64,000 bases of DNA from Sinimarinibacterium flocculans (GCF_003201205.1 NZ_QICN01000001.1:434001-498000); one strand, 5' to 3'. Counted from the stretch's first letter, positions 36,890-49,149 are shown. Notes: generated by a model not told the origin, from the sequence alone. Numbers and translations are program-made.

Positions 36890-36942
36890 CGGTGGCGCGG
36901 CAGCAGGGGGCGCGTAGTGTAGCGGCCCCCGCGGGGCGGCTC

Positions 36943-37614
36943 TCAGCCGCGAGGCTGCCCGGCGAGCCAGTGCAGCAGGGCGTCCGGCGACTCCACGACC
37001 CGATCGGCGCCCCAGCGGTCGACCGGGGTATCGCCGATGTAGCCCCAAGCAGCGGCGATGCTGCGCATGCCCGCCGCGTGTGCCGCATCGATATCGCGCA
37101 GGTCGTCGCCCACGTAGACACAGTTCGACGCCGCAACGCCGGCGAGTGCTGCGGCGTGCAGCAGTCCGTCCGGTGCCGGCTTGGCGCGTGGCACCTCGTC
37201 GGCGCTGACGGCGCAGCAGGCGCGCGCGGCCAGGTCGAGCGCATCGAGCAGCGGCCCGGTCAACCACGCCGGCTTGTTGGTCATCACACCCCAGCGCCGC
37301 TGCTGCGCCTCGATGCCGGCCAGCAGCTCGGCGATACCGTCGAAAGGCCGCGAATCGTCGGCCAGATGTGCGCGATAACGGTCGAGGAACAGGCGGCGGT
37401 GCGCATCGAACTCCGGATGCTCGGGCGTGATGCCGAGCGCCTTGTGCAGCAGCCCGCGAGCGCCGGCGGACGCGACCGGCCGGTAGTCGGCCAGCGGCAG
37501 CGGCGGCAGCCCCAGCGTCGCGCGGACGTGGTTGGCGGCATGGCCGAGATCCGGCGCGGTATCGACCAGCGTGCCGTCGAGATCGAACAGCACGCAGTGG
37601 ACCGGTGCGCTCAT
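36943..37614 (-). CDS. mupP: HAD phosphatase, MupP/Gph type
   Basis: 223-residue phosphatase. In pseudomonads the gene in this position hydrolyses N-acetylmuramic acid 6-phosphate in peptidoglycan recycling; the close relative Gph acts on phosphoglycolate. HAD motifs: VLFDLDGTLVDTAPDL (Asp10, Asp12), VMTNKPAWL, RAKPAPDGLLHA and YVGDDLRDIDAAHAAGM. The ATG overlaps the ubiG stop by ATGA. The MupP assignment rests on synteny; Gph is the alternative. Confidence 0.82.
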   Translation of the reverse strand: MSAPVHCVLFDLDGTLVDTAPDLGHAANHVRATLGLPPLPLADYRPVASAGARGLLHKALGITPEHPEFDAHRRLFLDRYRAHLADDSRPFDGIAELLAGIEAQQRRWGVMTNKPAWLTGPLLDALDLAARACCAVSADEVPRAKPAPDGLLHAAALAGVAASNCVYVGDDLRDIDAAHAAGMRSIAAAWGYIGDTPVDRWGADRVVESPDALLHWLAGQPRG

Positions 37615-38381
37615 CGGTCCTGCGGTCGCCGGCAGTGCATGAAGTAGTTGACGTCGATGTCGTCGGACAGCGTCGCTGCCCGCAGCAGCGGGTTGTAGCG
37701 CAGGCCCTTCATGCCCTGCAGTTCGAGTCCGGCCGCGCGCGCCCAGGCTTCCAGCTCGGACGGCCGGATGAACTTCTCGTACTGGTGCGTGCCGCGCGGC
37801 ACGAGGTTCAGCAGATACTCGGCGCCGACGATCATCAGCGCGAACGACTTCGGGTTGCGATGGATGGTCGAGAACACCACGTCGCCACCGGGGCGCACGA
37901 GACGCGCGCAGGCGGCGACGACCGAGGCCGGATCGGGTACGTGCTCGAGCATCTCCAGGCAGCACACCAGGTCGTAACGGCCGGCCTGCTCGGCCGCCAG
38001 CGGCTCGGCGGCGATCTGCCGGTAGTCGACGGCGACGCCGGACTGCTGCGCGTGTGCACGCGCGACGGCGAGCACGTCCGCAGCCATGTCGACGCCGAGC
38101 ACCTGGGCGCCCTCGCGTGCCAGCGCCTCGGCCAGCAGGCCGCCGCCGCAGCCGACGTCGACGGCGCGCTTGCCCCGCAGCCCGTCGGCGCAGCGCGCGA
38201 TGTAGCGCACGCGCGGCGGGTTGATGACGTGCAGCGCCTGCATCTCGCCCTGCGGGTCCCACCAGCGCGCGGCGAGGGCGTCGAAGTTGGCGATCTCCTT
38301 CTGATCGACATTGGCGCTGCGGGTTCCAGCCGTGGCGCCGGCCCCGACCGGACCGTGCTCTGTTCCGGACGCATTCGTCAT
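37611..38381 (-). CDS. ubiG: Ubiquinone biosynthesis O-methyltransferase UbiG
   Basis: Performs both O-methylations of ubiquinone synthesis with S-adenosylmethionine. 256 residues: EIANFDALAARWWDPQGEMQALHVINPPRVRYI, then the SAM-binding VDVGCGGGLLAEALAREGA, LEMLEHVPDPASVV and the C-terminal NYFMHCRRP. The ATG at 38381 overlaps the stop of the upstream deaminase gene; an earlier GTG at 38402 is unlikely. Confidence 0.95.
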   Translation of the reverse strand: MTNASGTEHGPVGAGATAGTRSANVDQKEIANFDALAARWWDPQGEMQALHVINPPRVRYIARCADGLRGKRAVDVGCGGGLLAEALAREGAQVLGVDMAADVLAVARAHAQQSGVAVDYRQIAAEPLAAEQAGRYDLVCCLEMLEHVPDPASVVAACARLVRPGGDVVFSTIHRNPKSFALMIVGAEYLLNLVPRGTHQYEKFIRPSELEAWARAAGLELQGMKGLRYNPLLRAATLSDDIDVNYFMHCRRPQDR

Positions 38382-39691
38382 GGCTTGATCTTCCTGCGCC
38401 ACTCGCCGGCGCGGGCGATCGCGGCATGCTCGTCGAGCGTCGTCAGACGCCGCTCGCGCAGCAGCGCACGACCGGCGACATAGGCATCGCTCACCTGTTC
38501 GCGGCCCGCGGCGTAGACCAGTTGCGAGAGCACGTTGTAGACCGGTTGGGTGTTCGCGGCGGACAGGTCCACGGCGATGAAGTCCGCCGACTTGCCGGCC
38601 ACCAGCGAACCGATCTCGTCGTCCAAGCCGAGCGCCCGGGCACCGCCGAGCGTCGCCGCGTGCAGCGCGTCGGCGGCCGGCAGGGTCCGCGCGTCGCCTG
38701 CCACCGCCTTGGCCAGCAGGGCCGCGCAGCGCATTTCCCCGAACAGGTCGAGATCGTTGTTGCTCGCCGCGCCGTCGGTGCCCAGGGCGACGTTGACGCC
38801 GGCCGCGCGCAGTTTGCCGATCGGCGCGAAACCGCTGGCGAGCTTGAGGTTGGATTCGGGACAGTGGGCCACATGAACGCCGTGCGCCGCGGCCTGCGCG
38901 ATCTCCTCGTCGGTGAGCTGGGTCATGTGCACCGCGATGAAGTCCGGGCCGAGCAGCTCGAGCTCGCGCAGCCGCTGCCAGGGGCGCTTGCCGGTGGCCT
39001 CTACGGCCATCGCCACCTCGCCGGCGGTTTCGTGCACGTGCATGTGGATGCCGATACCCAGCTCGTTGGCGTACTGGCGGATTTTCAGCAGCGGTGCGTC
39101 GGAGACCGTATAGGGCGCATGCGGCGCGAAGATCGTGCGCACCAGCGGCTCGTGCTTGAGGGCGTCGTGCAGTTCCAGGCCCTTGTGGATGTATTCATCG
39201 GCCGACGATGCCCAGGCGCTCGGGAAGTCGATCGCGATCAGGCCGACGCTGGCGCGCACACCCGCCTCGATGGCGATGCGCGCGCTCGCGTCGGGGAAGA
39301 AGTACATGTCGTTGATGCAGGTGACGCCGCCTCGGATCATCTCGGCGAACGCCAGCCGCGCGCCGTCCTCGCAGAAGTCGGGTGCCACGTGCGCGGCCTC
39401 GGCCGGCCACATGTGGTTCTGCAGCCAGTCCATCAGCGGCAGGTCGTCGGCGATGCCGCGCAGCAGGCTCATTGCCGCGTGCGTGTGGACGTTGACCAGG
39501 CCGGGCAGCACTGCGTGGTCGGGCAGCGCCAGCGTCTCGCGTGCCTGGTACTGCGCCCGGGCCTCGGCGATCGGCAGGACCGCGACGATGCGCCCGCCAT
39601 CGACGATCAGCGCATGGGATTCGAGCACGGCGCCGGCCGGTTCGATCGGCACGAGCCAGCGCGGTGCGACCAGCAGGTCGACGGAAATCAT
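38378..39691 (-). CDS. mtaD: TRZ/ATZ amidohydrolase, 5-methylthioadenosine/S-adenosylhomocysteine deaminase
   Basis: 437-residue metal-dependent deaminase converting methylthioadenosine (and possibly SAH) to the inosine form. Metal ligands and motifs are seen in [39 protein letters not shown] and [18 protein letters not shown]. It is the first gene of the group with ubiG, mupP and yciK, and is divergent from mtnA across 52 bases. In P. aeruginosa a homologue in this position has been shown to deaminate methylthioadenosine, so assignment combines family and synteny. Confidence 0.9.
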   Translation of the reverse strand: MISVDLLVAPRWLVPIEPAGAVLESHALIVDGGRIVAVLPIAEARAQYQARETLALPDHAVLPGLVNVHTHAAMSLLRGIADDLPLMDWLQNHMWPAEAAHVAPDFCEDGARLAFAEMIRGGVTCINDMYFFPDASARIAIEAGVRASVGLIAIDFPSAWASSADEYIHKGLELHDALKHEPLVRTIFAPHAPYTVSDAPLLKIRQYANELGIGIHMHVHETAGEVAMAVEATGKRPWQRLRELELLGPDFIAVHMTQLTDEEIAQAAAHGVHVAHCPESNLKLASGFAPIGKLRAAGVNVALGTDGAASNNDLDLFGEMRCAALLAKAVAGDARTLPAADALHAATLGGARALGLDDEIGSLVAGKSADFIAVDLSAANTQPVYNVLSQLVYAAGREQVSDAYVAGRALLRERRLTTLDEHAAIARAGEWRRKIKP

Positions 39692-39743
39692 GGGTGTCAG
39701 CGGGGCCGGTAGAATCTGCGCCGCATTCTATCCGAGCGATGCC

Positions 39744-40745
39744 ATGACCTCCGCCGTGCAGCCGATTCTCTGGACCCGCGAGCAGCTGCGGTTGCTGGAC
39801 CAGCGCGAGCTGCCGCAGCACGTGCGCTGGCTCGATTGCCGCGGTGCCGCCGACGTGGCCGCGGCGATCCACGACATGGCGGTGCGCGGTGCGCCGGCGA
39901 TCGGCATCGCGGCCGCGTACGGACTGGTGCTGGCGCTGCGCGCCGACGCCGACGGTTTCGACCGCGCCTTCGCCGCGCTGGCCGCGTCGCGGCCCACCGC
40001 GGTGAACCTGCGCTGGGCACTCGAACGCATGCGCGGTGTGTGGCTGGCGACGCATGACATCGAGGCCCTGGAAGCCGAGGCCGTGCGCATCCACGAGGAG
40101 GATCTGGCGCAGAACCTGCAGATCGGCGCCTTCGGTGCCGCGTTGCTGCCGTCCGGCGCACGCGTGATCACCCATTGCAACACCGGCGCGCTGGCCACCG
40201 GCGGCCACGGCACCGCGCTCGGCGTGATCCGCAGCGCCTGGGCGCAGAACCGGCTGGCCATGGTCTACAACACCGAGACGCGGCCGTGGTTGCAGGGCGC
40301 GCGCCTGACGGCGTGGGAACTGCAGCAGGAGGGCATCCCGGCGCGCCTGATCGCCGACGGTGCCGCGGCGCACCTGATGTCGCGCGAGAAGATCGACTGG
40401 GTGATCGTCGGCGCCGATCGCATCGCCGCGAACGGCGACACCGCTAACAAGATCGGGACGTATGCGCTCGCCGTCGCGGCCCGTCGTCACGGGGTGAAGG
40501 TCATGGTCGCGGCCCCGAGCGGCACCTTCGACCTGCGCTGCCCGTCAGGTCGCGAGATCCCGATCGAGGAGCGGCCGTCCACCGAACTCACGGCGTTCCG
40601 CGGGCAGGCCGTGGCACCCGATGGATTCGACGCCTTCAACCCGGTGTTCGACGTGACGCCGGCGGAGCTGATCGATGCCATCGTCTGCGAGCGTGGCGTC
40701 GTCGGGACGCCCACGTCCGAGGGGGTCGCGCGGCTGCTGGGATAG
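39744..40745 (+). CDS. mtnA: Methylthioribose-1-phosphate isomerase
   Basis: Isomerises 5-methylthioribose-1-phosphate to methylthioribulose-1-phosphate in methionine salvage. 333 residues with [38 protein letters not shown] (catalytic Cys) and [21 protein letters not shown] (catalytic Asp). The ATG at 39744 gives the expected N-terminus. The divergent neighbour is the methylthioadenosine deaminase gene and the next gene is gyrA, an arrangement shared with pseudomonads. Confidence 0.95.
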   Translation: MTSAVQPILWTREQLRLLDQRELPQHVRWLDCRGAADVAAAIHDMAVRGAPAIGIAAAYGLVLALRADADGFDRAFAALAASRPTAVNLRWALERMRGVWLATHDIEALEAEAVRIHEEDLAQNLQIGAFGAALLPSGARVITHCNTGALATGGHGTALGVIRSAWAQNRLAMVYNTETRPWLQGARLTAWELQQEGIPARLIADGAAAHLMSREKIDWVIVGADRIAANGDTANKIGTYALAVAARRHGVKVMVAAPSGTFDLRCPSGREIPIEERPSTELTAFRGQAVAPDGFDAFNPVFDVTPAELIDAIVCERGVVGTPTSEGVARLLG

Positions 40746-40765
40746 GCCCTTTCGAGGGGGCTTTG

Positions 40766-40774
40766 TGTTAAAAT
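40766..40774 (+). promoter_or_regulatory. Candidate extended -10 promoter for gyrA
   Basis: TGTTAAAAT matches an extended -10 (TG-N-TAAAAT) in the only AT-rich part of the mtnA-gyrA gap, about 100 bases upstream of gyrA. The TTGACA at 40778-40783 lies after it and has no -10 at proper spacing. Confidence 0.4.
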
Positions 40775-40834
40775 TCCTTGACAAATATGACCGCGCCCAC
40801 CGGGTGCGCAACCCTCTGAAAAGGCAATAAAAGC

Positions 40835-40865
40835 TGCGGCACCGCGAGGGCCGCGGCGTGCCGCA
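40835..40865 (+). promoter_or_regulatory. Hairpin in the gyrA 5' untranslated region
   Basis: TGCGGCAC (40835-40842) pairs with GTGCCGCA (40858-40865), and inner CGCG/CGCG arms extend the stem to 12 bp with a 2-base bulge and an AGGGC loop. It ends three bases before the first gyrA ATG and would occlude ribosome access there. Confidence 0.6.
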
Positions 40866-40868
40866 TAC

Positions 40869-43586
<2,718 letters not shown>

Positions 43587-43602
43587 GCGGGGCGCCGGGC
43601 GT

Positions 43603-43854
43603 TCAGATCCCTTCGGATGACGGCCTGAGCTGACGCAGGTCCTCGACGCCGTTGCGGCAGCCGAAGACGAAGGCGTCCGGGTAGCCCTCGCAGTACTGCG
43701 GATCGGTGAAGTTGCCGCGCTGTGCCCATTCGTAGCCGTCGGTGTGGGTCGTGCAATGCGTGCTGCACGGCGCCGGCGGCGGCACGGTGTCGCCGCGGGC
43801 GCAGGCGCCGATCAGCAGGGTGGTGAGCGTCAGCGGAAGGATGATGCGGGTCAT
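43603..43854 (-). CDS. Small cysteine-containing lipoprotein
   Basis: 83-residue protein with a signal peptide and lipobox (TLLIGAC; lipidated Cys18), so probably anchored in the outer membrane facing the periplasm. The mature part has four further cysteines (PCSTHC, QYCEGYPDAFVFGC), likely forming two disulfides. I do not recognise the family. It lies tail to tail with gyrA, 16 bases away, and just downstream of an SDR gene on the same strand. Confidence 0.65.
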   Translation of the reverse strand: MTRIILPLTLTTLLIGACARGDTVPPPAPCSTHCTTHTDGYEWAQRGNFTDPQYCEGYPDAFVFGCRNGVEDLRQLRPSSEGI

Positions 43855-43883
43855 CGTCGGAAAGTGGATTCGAAGCGTCGGGG

Positions 43884-44816
43884 TCAAAGATAGCGCACGC
43901 CGGTGAGGCGTTCCGATGCCTCCCACAGCAAGCGGTTGCGTTCGGGATCGCGGGCGATGCGCAGGCAGCCGACGCGCCGCGGATGGCCCTTGAGCTGTTG
44001 CCAGCCGTCCGGACCGAAGTAGTCGCCGCTTTCGACGTCGGGCATGGTGATCGCGTAGAGCTGCGGCAGCGCGCCCATGGCCTGATCCTGGCTGAGCAAG
44101 GCGTTGCCGAACTGCATCAGCAGCCTGCCGACACGGGAGTTCTGCTGCGCCGGCCCGACGAACATCAGATTGGTCGCCGCATAGCCCGGGTGGGCACAGG
44201 CCGAGCGGACATCGAAACCGGCGGCGCGCAGGCGACGGTCCAGCTCGAAGTGGAACCTCAGGTTGGCCATCTTGCTGCGACCGTAGGCGTCCCACTTGTT
44301 GTAGCGCTGGCGCTCGAAGCCCAGGTCGCCCGCATCGAGGCGCATGCCCCACTTGTGGGCATTGCTGGCGACGCTGACGACGCGCGCGCCGGCTGTGGCC
44401 TTGAGCTGGTCGAGCATCAGGCCGGTGAGGGCGAAGTGGCCGAGATGGTTGGTGCCCATCTGCATCTCGAAACCGTCCTTCGTGCGCTGCAGCGGCAGCG
44501 CCATGACGCCGGCGTTGTTGCACAGCACGTCGATGCGCTCGAAGCGGCGTGCGCAATCGGCAGCGAACGTGCGGACCGACGCCAGGTCGGCGAGGTCCAG
44601 GGTCATCAGCTCGGCCTTCGCGCCGGGAGCGCGCCGCTGCACCTGGTCGAGCGCGGCGCCGGCCCGGTCCGGATTGCGGCAGGCCATGATCACCTCGGCG
44701 CCGGCCGCGGCGAGCGCAACGCTGGTCTCCAGTCCCAGCCCGCTGCTCGCCCCGGTCACGACGATGCGGCGACCCTGCTGCGGCGGAATGTCCGCCACGG
44801 TCCATTGCGTGCTCAT
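43884..44816 (-). CDS. SDR-family oxidoreductase, retinol dehydrogenase-like
   Basis: 310-residue short-chain dehydrogenase of the longer RDH/WW-domain-oxidoreductase-like group. Cofactor motif VTGASSGLGLETS with a downstream Arg (ACRNPDRA, favouring NADP), CNNAGVM, the catalytic region VVSVASNAHKWG and Tyr-x3-Lys as YGRSKMAN. Proteins of this type often act on aldehydes, retinoids or lipids; the substrate is unknown here. Divergent from dinB. Confidence 0.83.
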   Translation of the reverse strand: MSTQWTVADIPPQQGRRIVVTGASSGLGLETSVALAAAGAEVIMACRNPDRAGAALDQVQRRAPGAKAELMTLDLADLASVRTFAADCARRFERIDVLCNNAGVMALPLQRTKDGFEMQMGTNHLGHFALTGLMLDQLKATAGARVVSVASNAHKWGMRLDAGDLGFERQRYNKWDAYGRSKMANLRFHFELDRRLRAAGFDVRSACAHPGYAATNLMFVGPAQQNSRVGRLLMQFGNALLSQDQAMGALPQLYAITMPDVESGDYFGPDGWQQLKGHPRRVGCLRIARDPERNRLLWEASERLTGVRYL

Positions 44817-44884
44817 CCGGCTCCCCCGTCACAAAGCGCTGCAGCGTAGCCGGTTTTGCGTTGCGACCGCTACGATGGCGGCGA

Positions 44885-45958
44885 ATGCGCAAGATCATTC
44901 ACGTGGACATGGATGCGTTCTACGCATCCGTAGAGCAGCGCGACGATCCGTCGTTGCGCGGCCGTCCGGTGGTCGTGGCGTGGCGGGGGGCGCGCTCGGT
45001 GGTCTGTGCGGCCTCGTATGAGGCGCGGCGCTTCGGCGTGCGCTCGGCGATGCCGGCGGTGCGCGCCGAGCGGCTGTGTCCGGAGGCTGCGTTCGTGCCG
45101 CCGGATTTCAGCCGCTACCGAACGGTGTCGCGCCAGGTCCGCGAGATCTTCCGCCGCCATACCGCGCTGGTCGAACCGCTGTCCCTGGACGAGGCCTACC
45201 TGGACGTGAGCCATCCGCTCAGCGATCTGCCCAGCGCCACCGCGATCGCCGAATCGATCCGCGCCGCGATTCGCGCCGAACTGCAGCTGACGGCTTCGGC
45301 CGGAGTCGCCCCGAACAAGTTTCTCGCGAAGATCGCCTCGGACTGGCGCAAGCCCGATGGCCTGTTCGTGATCCGGCCGGCACACGTCGCGAAGTTTCTC
45401 GAACCGTTACCGGTGGGGCGCCTGCCCGGCGTCGGCAAGGTGATGGAAGGCCGGCTGGCGCAGATGGGCATCGCGACGGTCGGGCAATTGCGCCTGCGCG
45501 ATCCAGGTGAGCTGCAGGATCGTTTCGGTCGCTATGGCCGGCGCCTTCACGAACTGGCGCACGGGATCGACGAACGCAGCGTCGAACCGGACCGCCCGGT
45601 GCAGTCGGTTTCGGCCGAAGACACCTTCGCCCAGGATCTGCCGCTCGATGCACTGGCTCCGCACGTCGAACGCATGGCGCGGAAAGCCTGGACGGCGTCG
45701 CGCAAGTACGAGCGGATCGGGCGCACGGTCGTGCTCAAGCTCAAGACCGCGGACTTCCGCATCCTGACGCGCAGTCACACGCCGCCGCTGCCGCCGGCGG
45801 ACGAGGCCGAATTCGTCGGCATTGCGGTCGGCCTGCTGGCGCGCGCGGCAGGCGTGGCCGGTACGCGCTACCGTCTCGTCGGTGTCGGACTGGGAAATTT
45901 CGCCGACGCCGACGATCCGCGCGTGCAGGACCTGTTCACCGGGACGGCGATGACGTGA
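44885..45958 (+). CDS. dinB: DNA polymerase IV
   Basis: Y-family translesion polymerase. 357 residues: catalytic carboxylates in [13 protein letters not shown] and [12 protein letters not shown], the helix-hairpin-helix [21 protein letters not shown], and a C-terminal little-finger domain. The start at 44885 ([12 protein letters not shown]) matches the family N-terminus. No CTGT-N8-ACAG LexA box is visible in the 68-base gap to the divergent SDR gene, so SOS control is not evident. The extreme C-terminal beta-clamp motif is not obvious. Confidence 0.94.
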   Translation: MRKIIHVDMDAFYASVEQRDDPSLRGRPVVVAWRGARSVVCAASYEARRFGVRSAMPAVRAERLCPEAAFVPPDFSRYRTVSRQVREIFRRHTALVEPLSLDEAYLDVSHPLSDLPSATAIAESIRAAIRAELQLTASAGVAPNKFLAKIASDWRKPDGLFVIRPAHVAKFLEPLPVGRLPGVGKVMEGRLAQMGIATVGQLRLRDPGELQDRFGRYGRRLHELAHGIDERSVEPDRPVQSVSAEDTFAQDLPLDALAPHVERMARKAWTASRKYERIGRTVVLKLKTADFRILTRSHTPPLPPADEAEFVGIAVGLLARAAGVAGTRYRLVGVGLGNFADADDPRVQDLFTGTAMT

Positions 45959-46025
45959 GACCGTCATCCGCACGCCATCTGTCCGCCACGCCGTTCTCAC
46001 AGTCGACCGGGACACTGCAGCGGCC

Positions 46026-46042
46026 GGTCCGGGAGACGGACC
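46026..46042 (+). promoter_or_regulatory. GGA-loop hairpin before the GDPD ribosome-binding site
   Basis: GGTCCG and CGGACC form a 6-bp stem displaying a GGAGA loop, about 20 bases upstream of the start, next to the strong GGAAGGAG ribosome-binding site. A GGA in a hairpin loop is the shape bound by CsrA/RsmA, which is only a suggestion. Confidence 0.3.
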
Positions 46043-46061
46043 TCCACGGAAGGAGCACGGC

Positions 46062-47339
46062 ATGCGCAAGCGCAGGAAGGTGAGAGGGCTGTTGTCGGCC
46101 ATTGTCGCGCTGTGCGCGGCATGGGCCCCGGGGTCCGCGACGGCGGGCGGCGATCACGGTCAGGCAGGGACCGCGGTCGAACTCGGGCCACGACCGTTCC
46201 ATCTGGTCGAGGACATGGACGACAGTCCGCTCAAGCGCCGGCTGCAGCAGTGCGCGAAGCGACCGTCGCGGCGTAGCGACTTCTCGATTGCGCATCGCGG
46301 CGCCCCGCTGCAGTTTCCGGAGCACACGCGCGAGTTCTACGAAGCTGCCATCCGCATGGGGGCCGGCATCGTCGAGTGCGACGTGACGTTCACCGCGGAC
46401 CGTGAGCTGGTCTGCCGGCATTCGCAGTGCGATCTGCACACGACGACCGACATCCTGGCGAGACCGGACCTGGCGGCGAAGTGCTCGGCGCCGTTCGTGC
46501 CCGCCGAGTTCGATCCGGCGACCGGCGAGCGCACCCGCGCGGCATCGGCGCGCTGCTGCACCAGCGACATCACGCTGGCCGAGTTCAGGACGCTGTGCGG
46601 CAAGATGGACGCGGCGAACCCGGATGCGACGAGCGTCGCCCAGTACCTCGACGGGACGGCCCGCTGGCGCACGGACCTGTACGCCGGCTGCGGTACGCTG
46701 ATGACACATGCCGAGAGCATCGCGCTGTTCCGGCGCCACGGCGTGAAGATGACGCCGGAGCTCAAGGAGCCGTCGGTGCCGATGCCGTACCAGGGCGACT
46801 ACACCCAGCAGCAGTACGCGCAGCAGATGATCGACGAGTACCGCGCCGCCGGCGTGCGTCCGCGCGAGGTGTTCCCGCAGTCCTTCCGCATCGAGGACGT
46901 GCGGTACTGGATCGAGCACGAGCCGCTGTTCGGACGCCAGGCGGTCTATCTCGACGGCCGCGTCGACGATCCTGCCTTCGTCGCCACGCTCGAGGACTTC
47001 CAGGCGCTGGCCGCGCAGGGCGTGCGCATCGTCGCGCCGCCGATGTGGGCGCTGGTAACGCTCGACGAATCGCAGCGGATCGTGCCGTCCGGGTACGCAC
47101 AACTAGCGCGTCTGGCGGGGCTCGACATCATTGCCTGGAGCTTCGAGCGTACCGGTCCGATCGCGGACATGATCCCCGAGGGGCGCCAGTACTACTTCCA
47201 GAGCGTCGCTGAGGTGATGGACAACGACGGCGACGCGATCGAGGTGCTCGACGTGCTGGCGCGCGAGGTCGGCATCATCGGCATTTTCTCGGATTGGCCG
47301 GCGACGGTCACGCACTACGCCAACTGCATGCGCCTGTGA
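46062..47339 (+). CDS. Periplasmic glycerophosphodiester phosphodiesterase-family protein
   Basis: 425-residue GDPD-fold protein with an N-terminal signal peptide (about residues 1-29, ending ATAGG). The active-site pattern is intact: AHRG (His78, Arg79), Glu105 and Asp107 in VECDVTF, and His120 in VCRHSQCD. It would hydrolyse glycerophosphodiesters to glycerol-3-phosphate outside the cytoplasm. It is longer than typical GlpQ and unusually rich in cysteines (CRHSQC, KCSAP, ARCCTS, TLCGK, AGCG), implying disulfides. The ribosome-binding site GGAAGGAG is strong. Its product could feed the cell's glycerol-3-phosphate enzymes. Confidence 0.82.
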   Translation: MRKRRKVRGLLSAIVALCAAWAPGSATAGGDHGQAGTAVELGPRPFHLVEDMDDSPLKRRLQQCAKRPSRRSDFSIAHRGAPLQFPEHTREFYEAAIRMGAGIVECDVTFTADRELVCRHSQCDLHTTTDILARPDLAAKCSAPFVPAEFDPATGERTRAASARCCTSDITLAEFRTLCGKMDAANPDATSVAQYLDGTARWRTDLYAGCGTLMTHAESIALFRRHGVKMTPELKEPSVPMPYQGDYTQQQYAQQMIDEYRAAGVRPREVFPQSFRIEDVRYWIEHEPLFGRQAVYLDGRVDDPAFVATLEDFQALAAQGVRIVAPPMWALVTLDESQRIVPSGYAQLARLAGLDIIAWSFERTGPIADMIPEGRQYYFQSVAEVMDNDGDAIEVLDVLAREVGIIGIFSDWPATVTHYANCMRL

Positions 47340-47345
47340 GGCGGA

Positions 47346-47747
47346 TCAGGGGGCGATCGCGGCGTTGCGTTCGTCGATCTGCTCGTTGAGCGTCCAGTAG
47401 TCGTAGAGGATGCCGAGCCCGAAGACGCCGACCGTGAGCAGGTACAGGATTCCGGTGATCCACTTGCCCTGGTAGAAGCGGTGGATGCCGAAGATGCCGA
47501 GGAAGGTCAGCAGGATCCAGGCGACGGAGTAGTTGATAGGGCCGCCGCGGTAGCGGCGGTCGGCGTCGCGGTCCATCCCCGGGATCAGGAACAGGTCGAC
47601 GATCCAGCCGATGAACAGCAGGCCGAGCGTGAAGAACCAGATCGTGCCAGTGATCTGGCGGCCGTAGTAGAACCGGTGGGCGCCCATGAATCCGAAGATC
47701 CACAGGGCGTAGCCGACCGGCATGTGGTGGGTGTTGTGCTGGCTCAT
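47346..47747 (-). CDS. Tandem TM2-domain membrane protein
   Basis: 133-residue inner-membrane protein with two consecutive TM2 units. Each unit has a GxHRFYxG turn between two hydrophobic helices and an acidic end: MGAHRFYYGRQITGTIWF...VDLFL and FGIHRFYQGKWITGILYL...LYDYW. Four membrane helices are expected. Bacterial TM2 proteins have no settled function. It is tail to tail with the GDPD gene, 6 bases apart. Confidence 0.8.
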   Translation of the reverse strand: MSQHNTHHMPVGYALWIFGFMGAHRFYYGRQITGTIWFFTLGLLFIGWIVDLFLIPGMDRDADRRYRGGPINYSVAWILLTFLGIFGIHRFYQGKWITGILYLLTVGVFGLGILYDYWTLNEQIDERNAAIAP

Positions 47748-47804
47748 TCGCTCGTTCTCCGTCGGCCTTGGATGCCCGAAGGGCCGTTTGCGTTTGCACG
47801 CGCC

Positions 47805-48422
47805 TCAGGCGGCGTGCGCGACACCCGAGTAGACGTAGGTCATCGGCTTCGGCCCCTTGAGGTAGCGGTGTGCGAGTTCGCCGATGCGGAATCCGCCGGC
47901 CTCGATCAGGGCCGGGATGTCGCGGTTCAGGTGGCAGCCGCCGGCGATCGGTTTCCACACCGGTGTCAGCCGGTGCTGCCAGCGGCGGACACCGTCATCC
48001 GGCGCGAGACCGTGTTCGCAGAACAGCAGCTCGCCGCCAGGCTTGAGCACGCGGCGCATCTCGGCCAGCGCCGGTACCGGATCGGGAATCGTGCACAGCG
48101 TGAACGTGCAGACGACGCTGTCGTAGCTGGCGTCCGCGGCGCCGATCTGCTCGATCACCAGCGGCACCGTGTCCACCGGAATGCCGATGCCCTGCGCCCG
48201 CCGGCGCGCCTTGGTCTGGATCTCGGCCGAGGGATCGACGCCGAAGATGTGCTCGACCTTGTGCGCGTCGTAGAACTCCAGGTTCAGGCCGCTGCCGATG
48301 CCGATCTCCAGCACGCGCCCGCGTGCGCGCGGCACGATCTGCGAACGTGCCTTCATGATCTCGCCGAGGCCGCAGGCGCAGTCGATCACGTGCGGCAGGA
48401 TGTAGCGGTCGTAAAAGCCCAT
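47805..48422 (-). CDS. Class I SAM-dependent methyltransferase
   Basis: 205-residue methyltransferase with the SAM motif VLEIGIGSGLNLEFYD, followed by the acidic GVDPSAE, CTFTLCTIPDP and LKPGGELLFCEHG. It resembles the UbiE/METTL7-like group acting on small or lipid substrates. The substrate is unknown. The ATG at 48422 (MGFYDRYILPHVIDCACG) is clear. The gene lies 28 bases after the M23 peptidase stop on the same strand. Confidence 0.83.
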   Translation of the reverse strand: MGFYDRYILPHVIDCACGLGEIMKARSQIVPRARGRVLEIGIGSGLNLEFYDAHKVEHIFGVDPSAEIQTKARRRAQGIGIPVDTVPLVIEQIGAADASYDSVVCTFTLCTIPDPVPALAEMRRVLKPGGELLFCEHGLAPDDGVRRWQHRLTPVWKPIAGGCHLNRDIPALIEAGGFRIGELAHRYLKGPKPMTYVYSGVAHAA

Positions 48423-48450
48423 GAACGTCTCCCGGTATGCGCCGTGCACT

Positions 48451-49149
48451 TTACGGGCTGTGGCTGCGCAGTGCAGCGATGCGCAGCAGCAGGTTGGGGT
48501 CCGGGCAGTTCGCAAGCCAGCGTTCGCGCTCGCCGGCCTCGCAGACGCCGGGGTAGTCACCGGTGCGCCCCTCGAGATCGATGACGATCTGGAAGTGCAG
48601 GTGCGGCGGCCAGCCGACGTTCTCGCCGGGTTCGCCGAGTGCGCCGATGCGCTCGCCGGCGCCGACGACCTGACCGGGGCGCAGCGTCGACAGGCCGGCG
48701 CGCGCCAGGTGCCCGTAGAGGGTGTGGAAGCGCCAGCCGTCGATCTCGTGTGCGAAGACGAGGGTCGGGCCGTAGTCGCCGAAGGTGCGGTTGTCGGCGA
48801 GGCTGTGCAGCCTGCCGTCGAGCACGGCGTGAACCGGCGTGCCGGCGGCGGCCCACAGATCGACACCGAGATGAATCGTCCGCCAGCGGCCATCGGCCCG
48901 ACGGAACAGGGGACTCAGGCGGTAGAGCGCGCGGTCTTCGGCGTACCCGCCGGCGGCGCAGCGAACCGCGGCGGCGTGCATCTGCGCCTGCACCCAGGTA
49001 CCGAAGCGCTCGAGGTCGAGCGGATCGAACGCCCCCAGTGCCGCGTTGCCGGCGCTCAGGTCGAGTGCCACGACGCCGGCGGCATCGAGATCGAAACCGA
49101 AGGGACTGGCGGTCGGAGCCTGCGCGAGGCTGCGCTGCAGCGGCGTCAC
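48451..49149 (-). CDS. M23-family (LytM-type) metallopeptidase without signal peptide
   Basis: 232-residue protein whose C-terminal half is a complete M23 zinc endopeptidase: HLGVDLW (His93, Asp97), YGHL (His147) and PHLHFQ (His183, His185). Such enzymes usually cut peptidoglycan cross-bridges, but no signal peptide or membrane segment is visible. The N-terminal 85 residues resemble the linker before the M23 domain in some fused aminotransferase proteins. The GTG start at 49149 overlaps the M14 peptidase stop (GTGA), so translation is coupled. Confidence 0.8.
   Translation of the reverse strand: MTPLQRSLAQAPTASPFGFDLDAAGVVALDLSAGNAALGAFDPLDLERFGTWVQAQMHAAAVRCAAGGYAEDRALYRLSPLFRRADGRWRTIHLGVDLWAAAGTPVHAVLDGRLHSLADNRTFGDYGPTLVFAHEIDGWRFHTLYGHLARAGLSTLRPGQVVGAGERIGALGEPGENVGWPPHLHFQIVIDLEGRTGDYPGVCEAGERERWLANCPDPNLLLRIAALRSHSP

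Noticed and set aside
40778-40783. TTGACA as a -35 for gyrA
   Set aside because: No -10-like sequence at 15-19 bases downstream; the upstream TGTTAAAAT is the better promoter candidate.
44817-44884. LexA box before dinB
   Set aside because: No CTGT-N8-ACAG or close variant found, so SOS control is not claimed.
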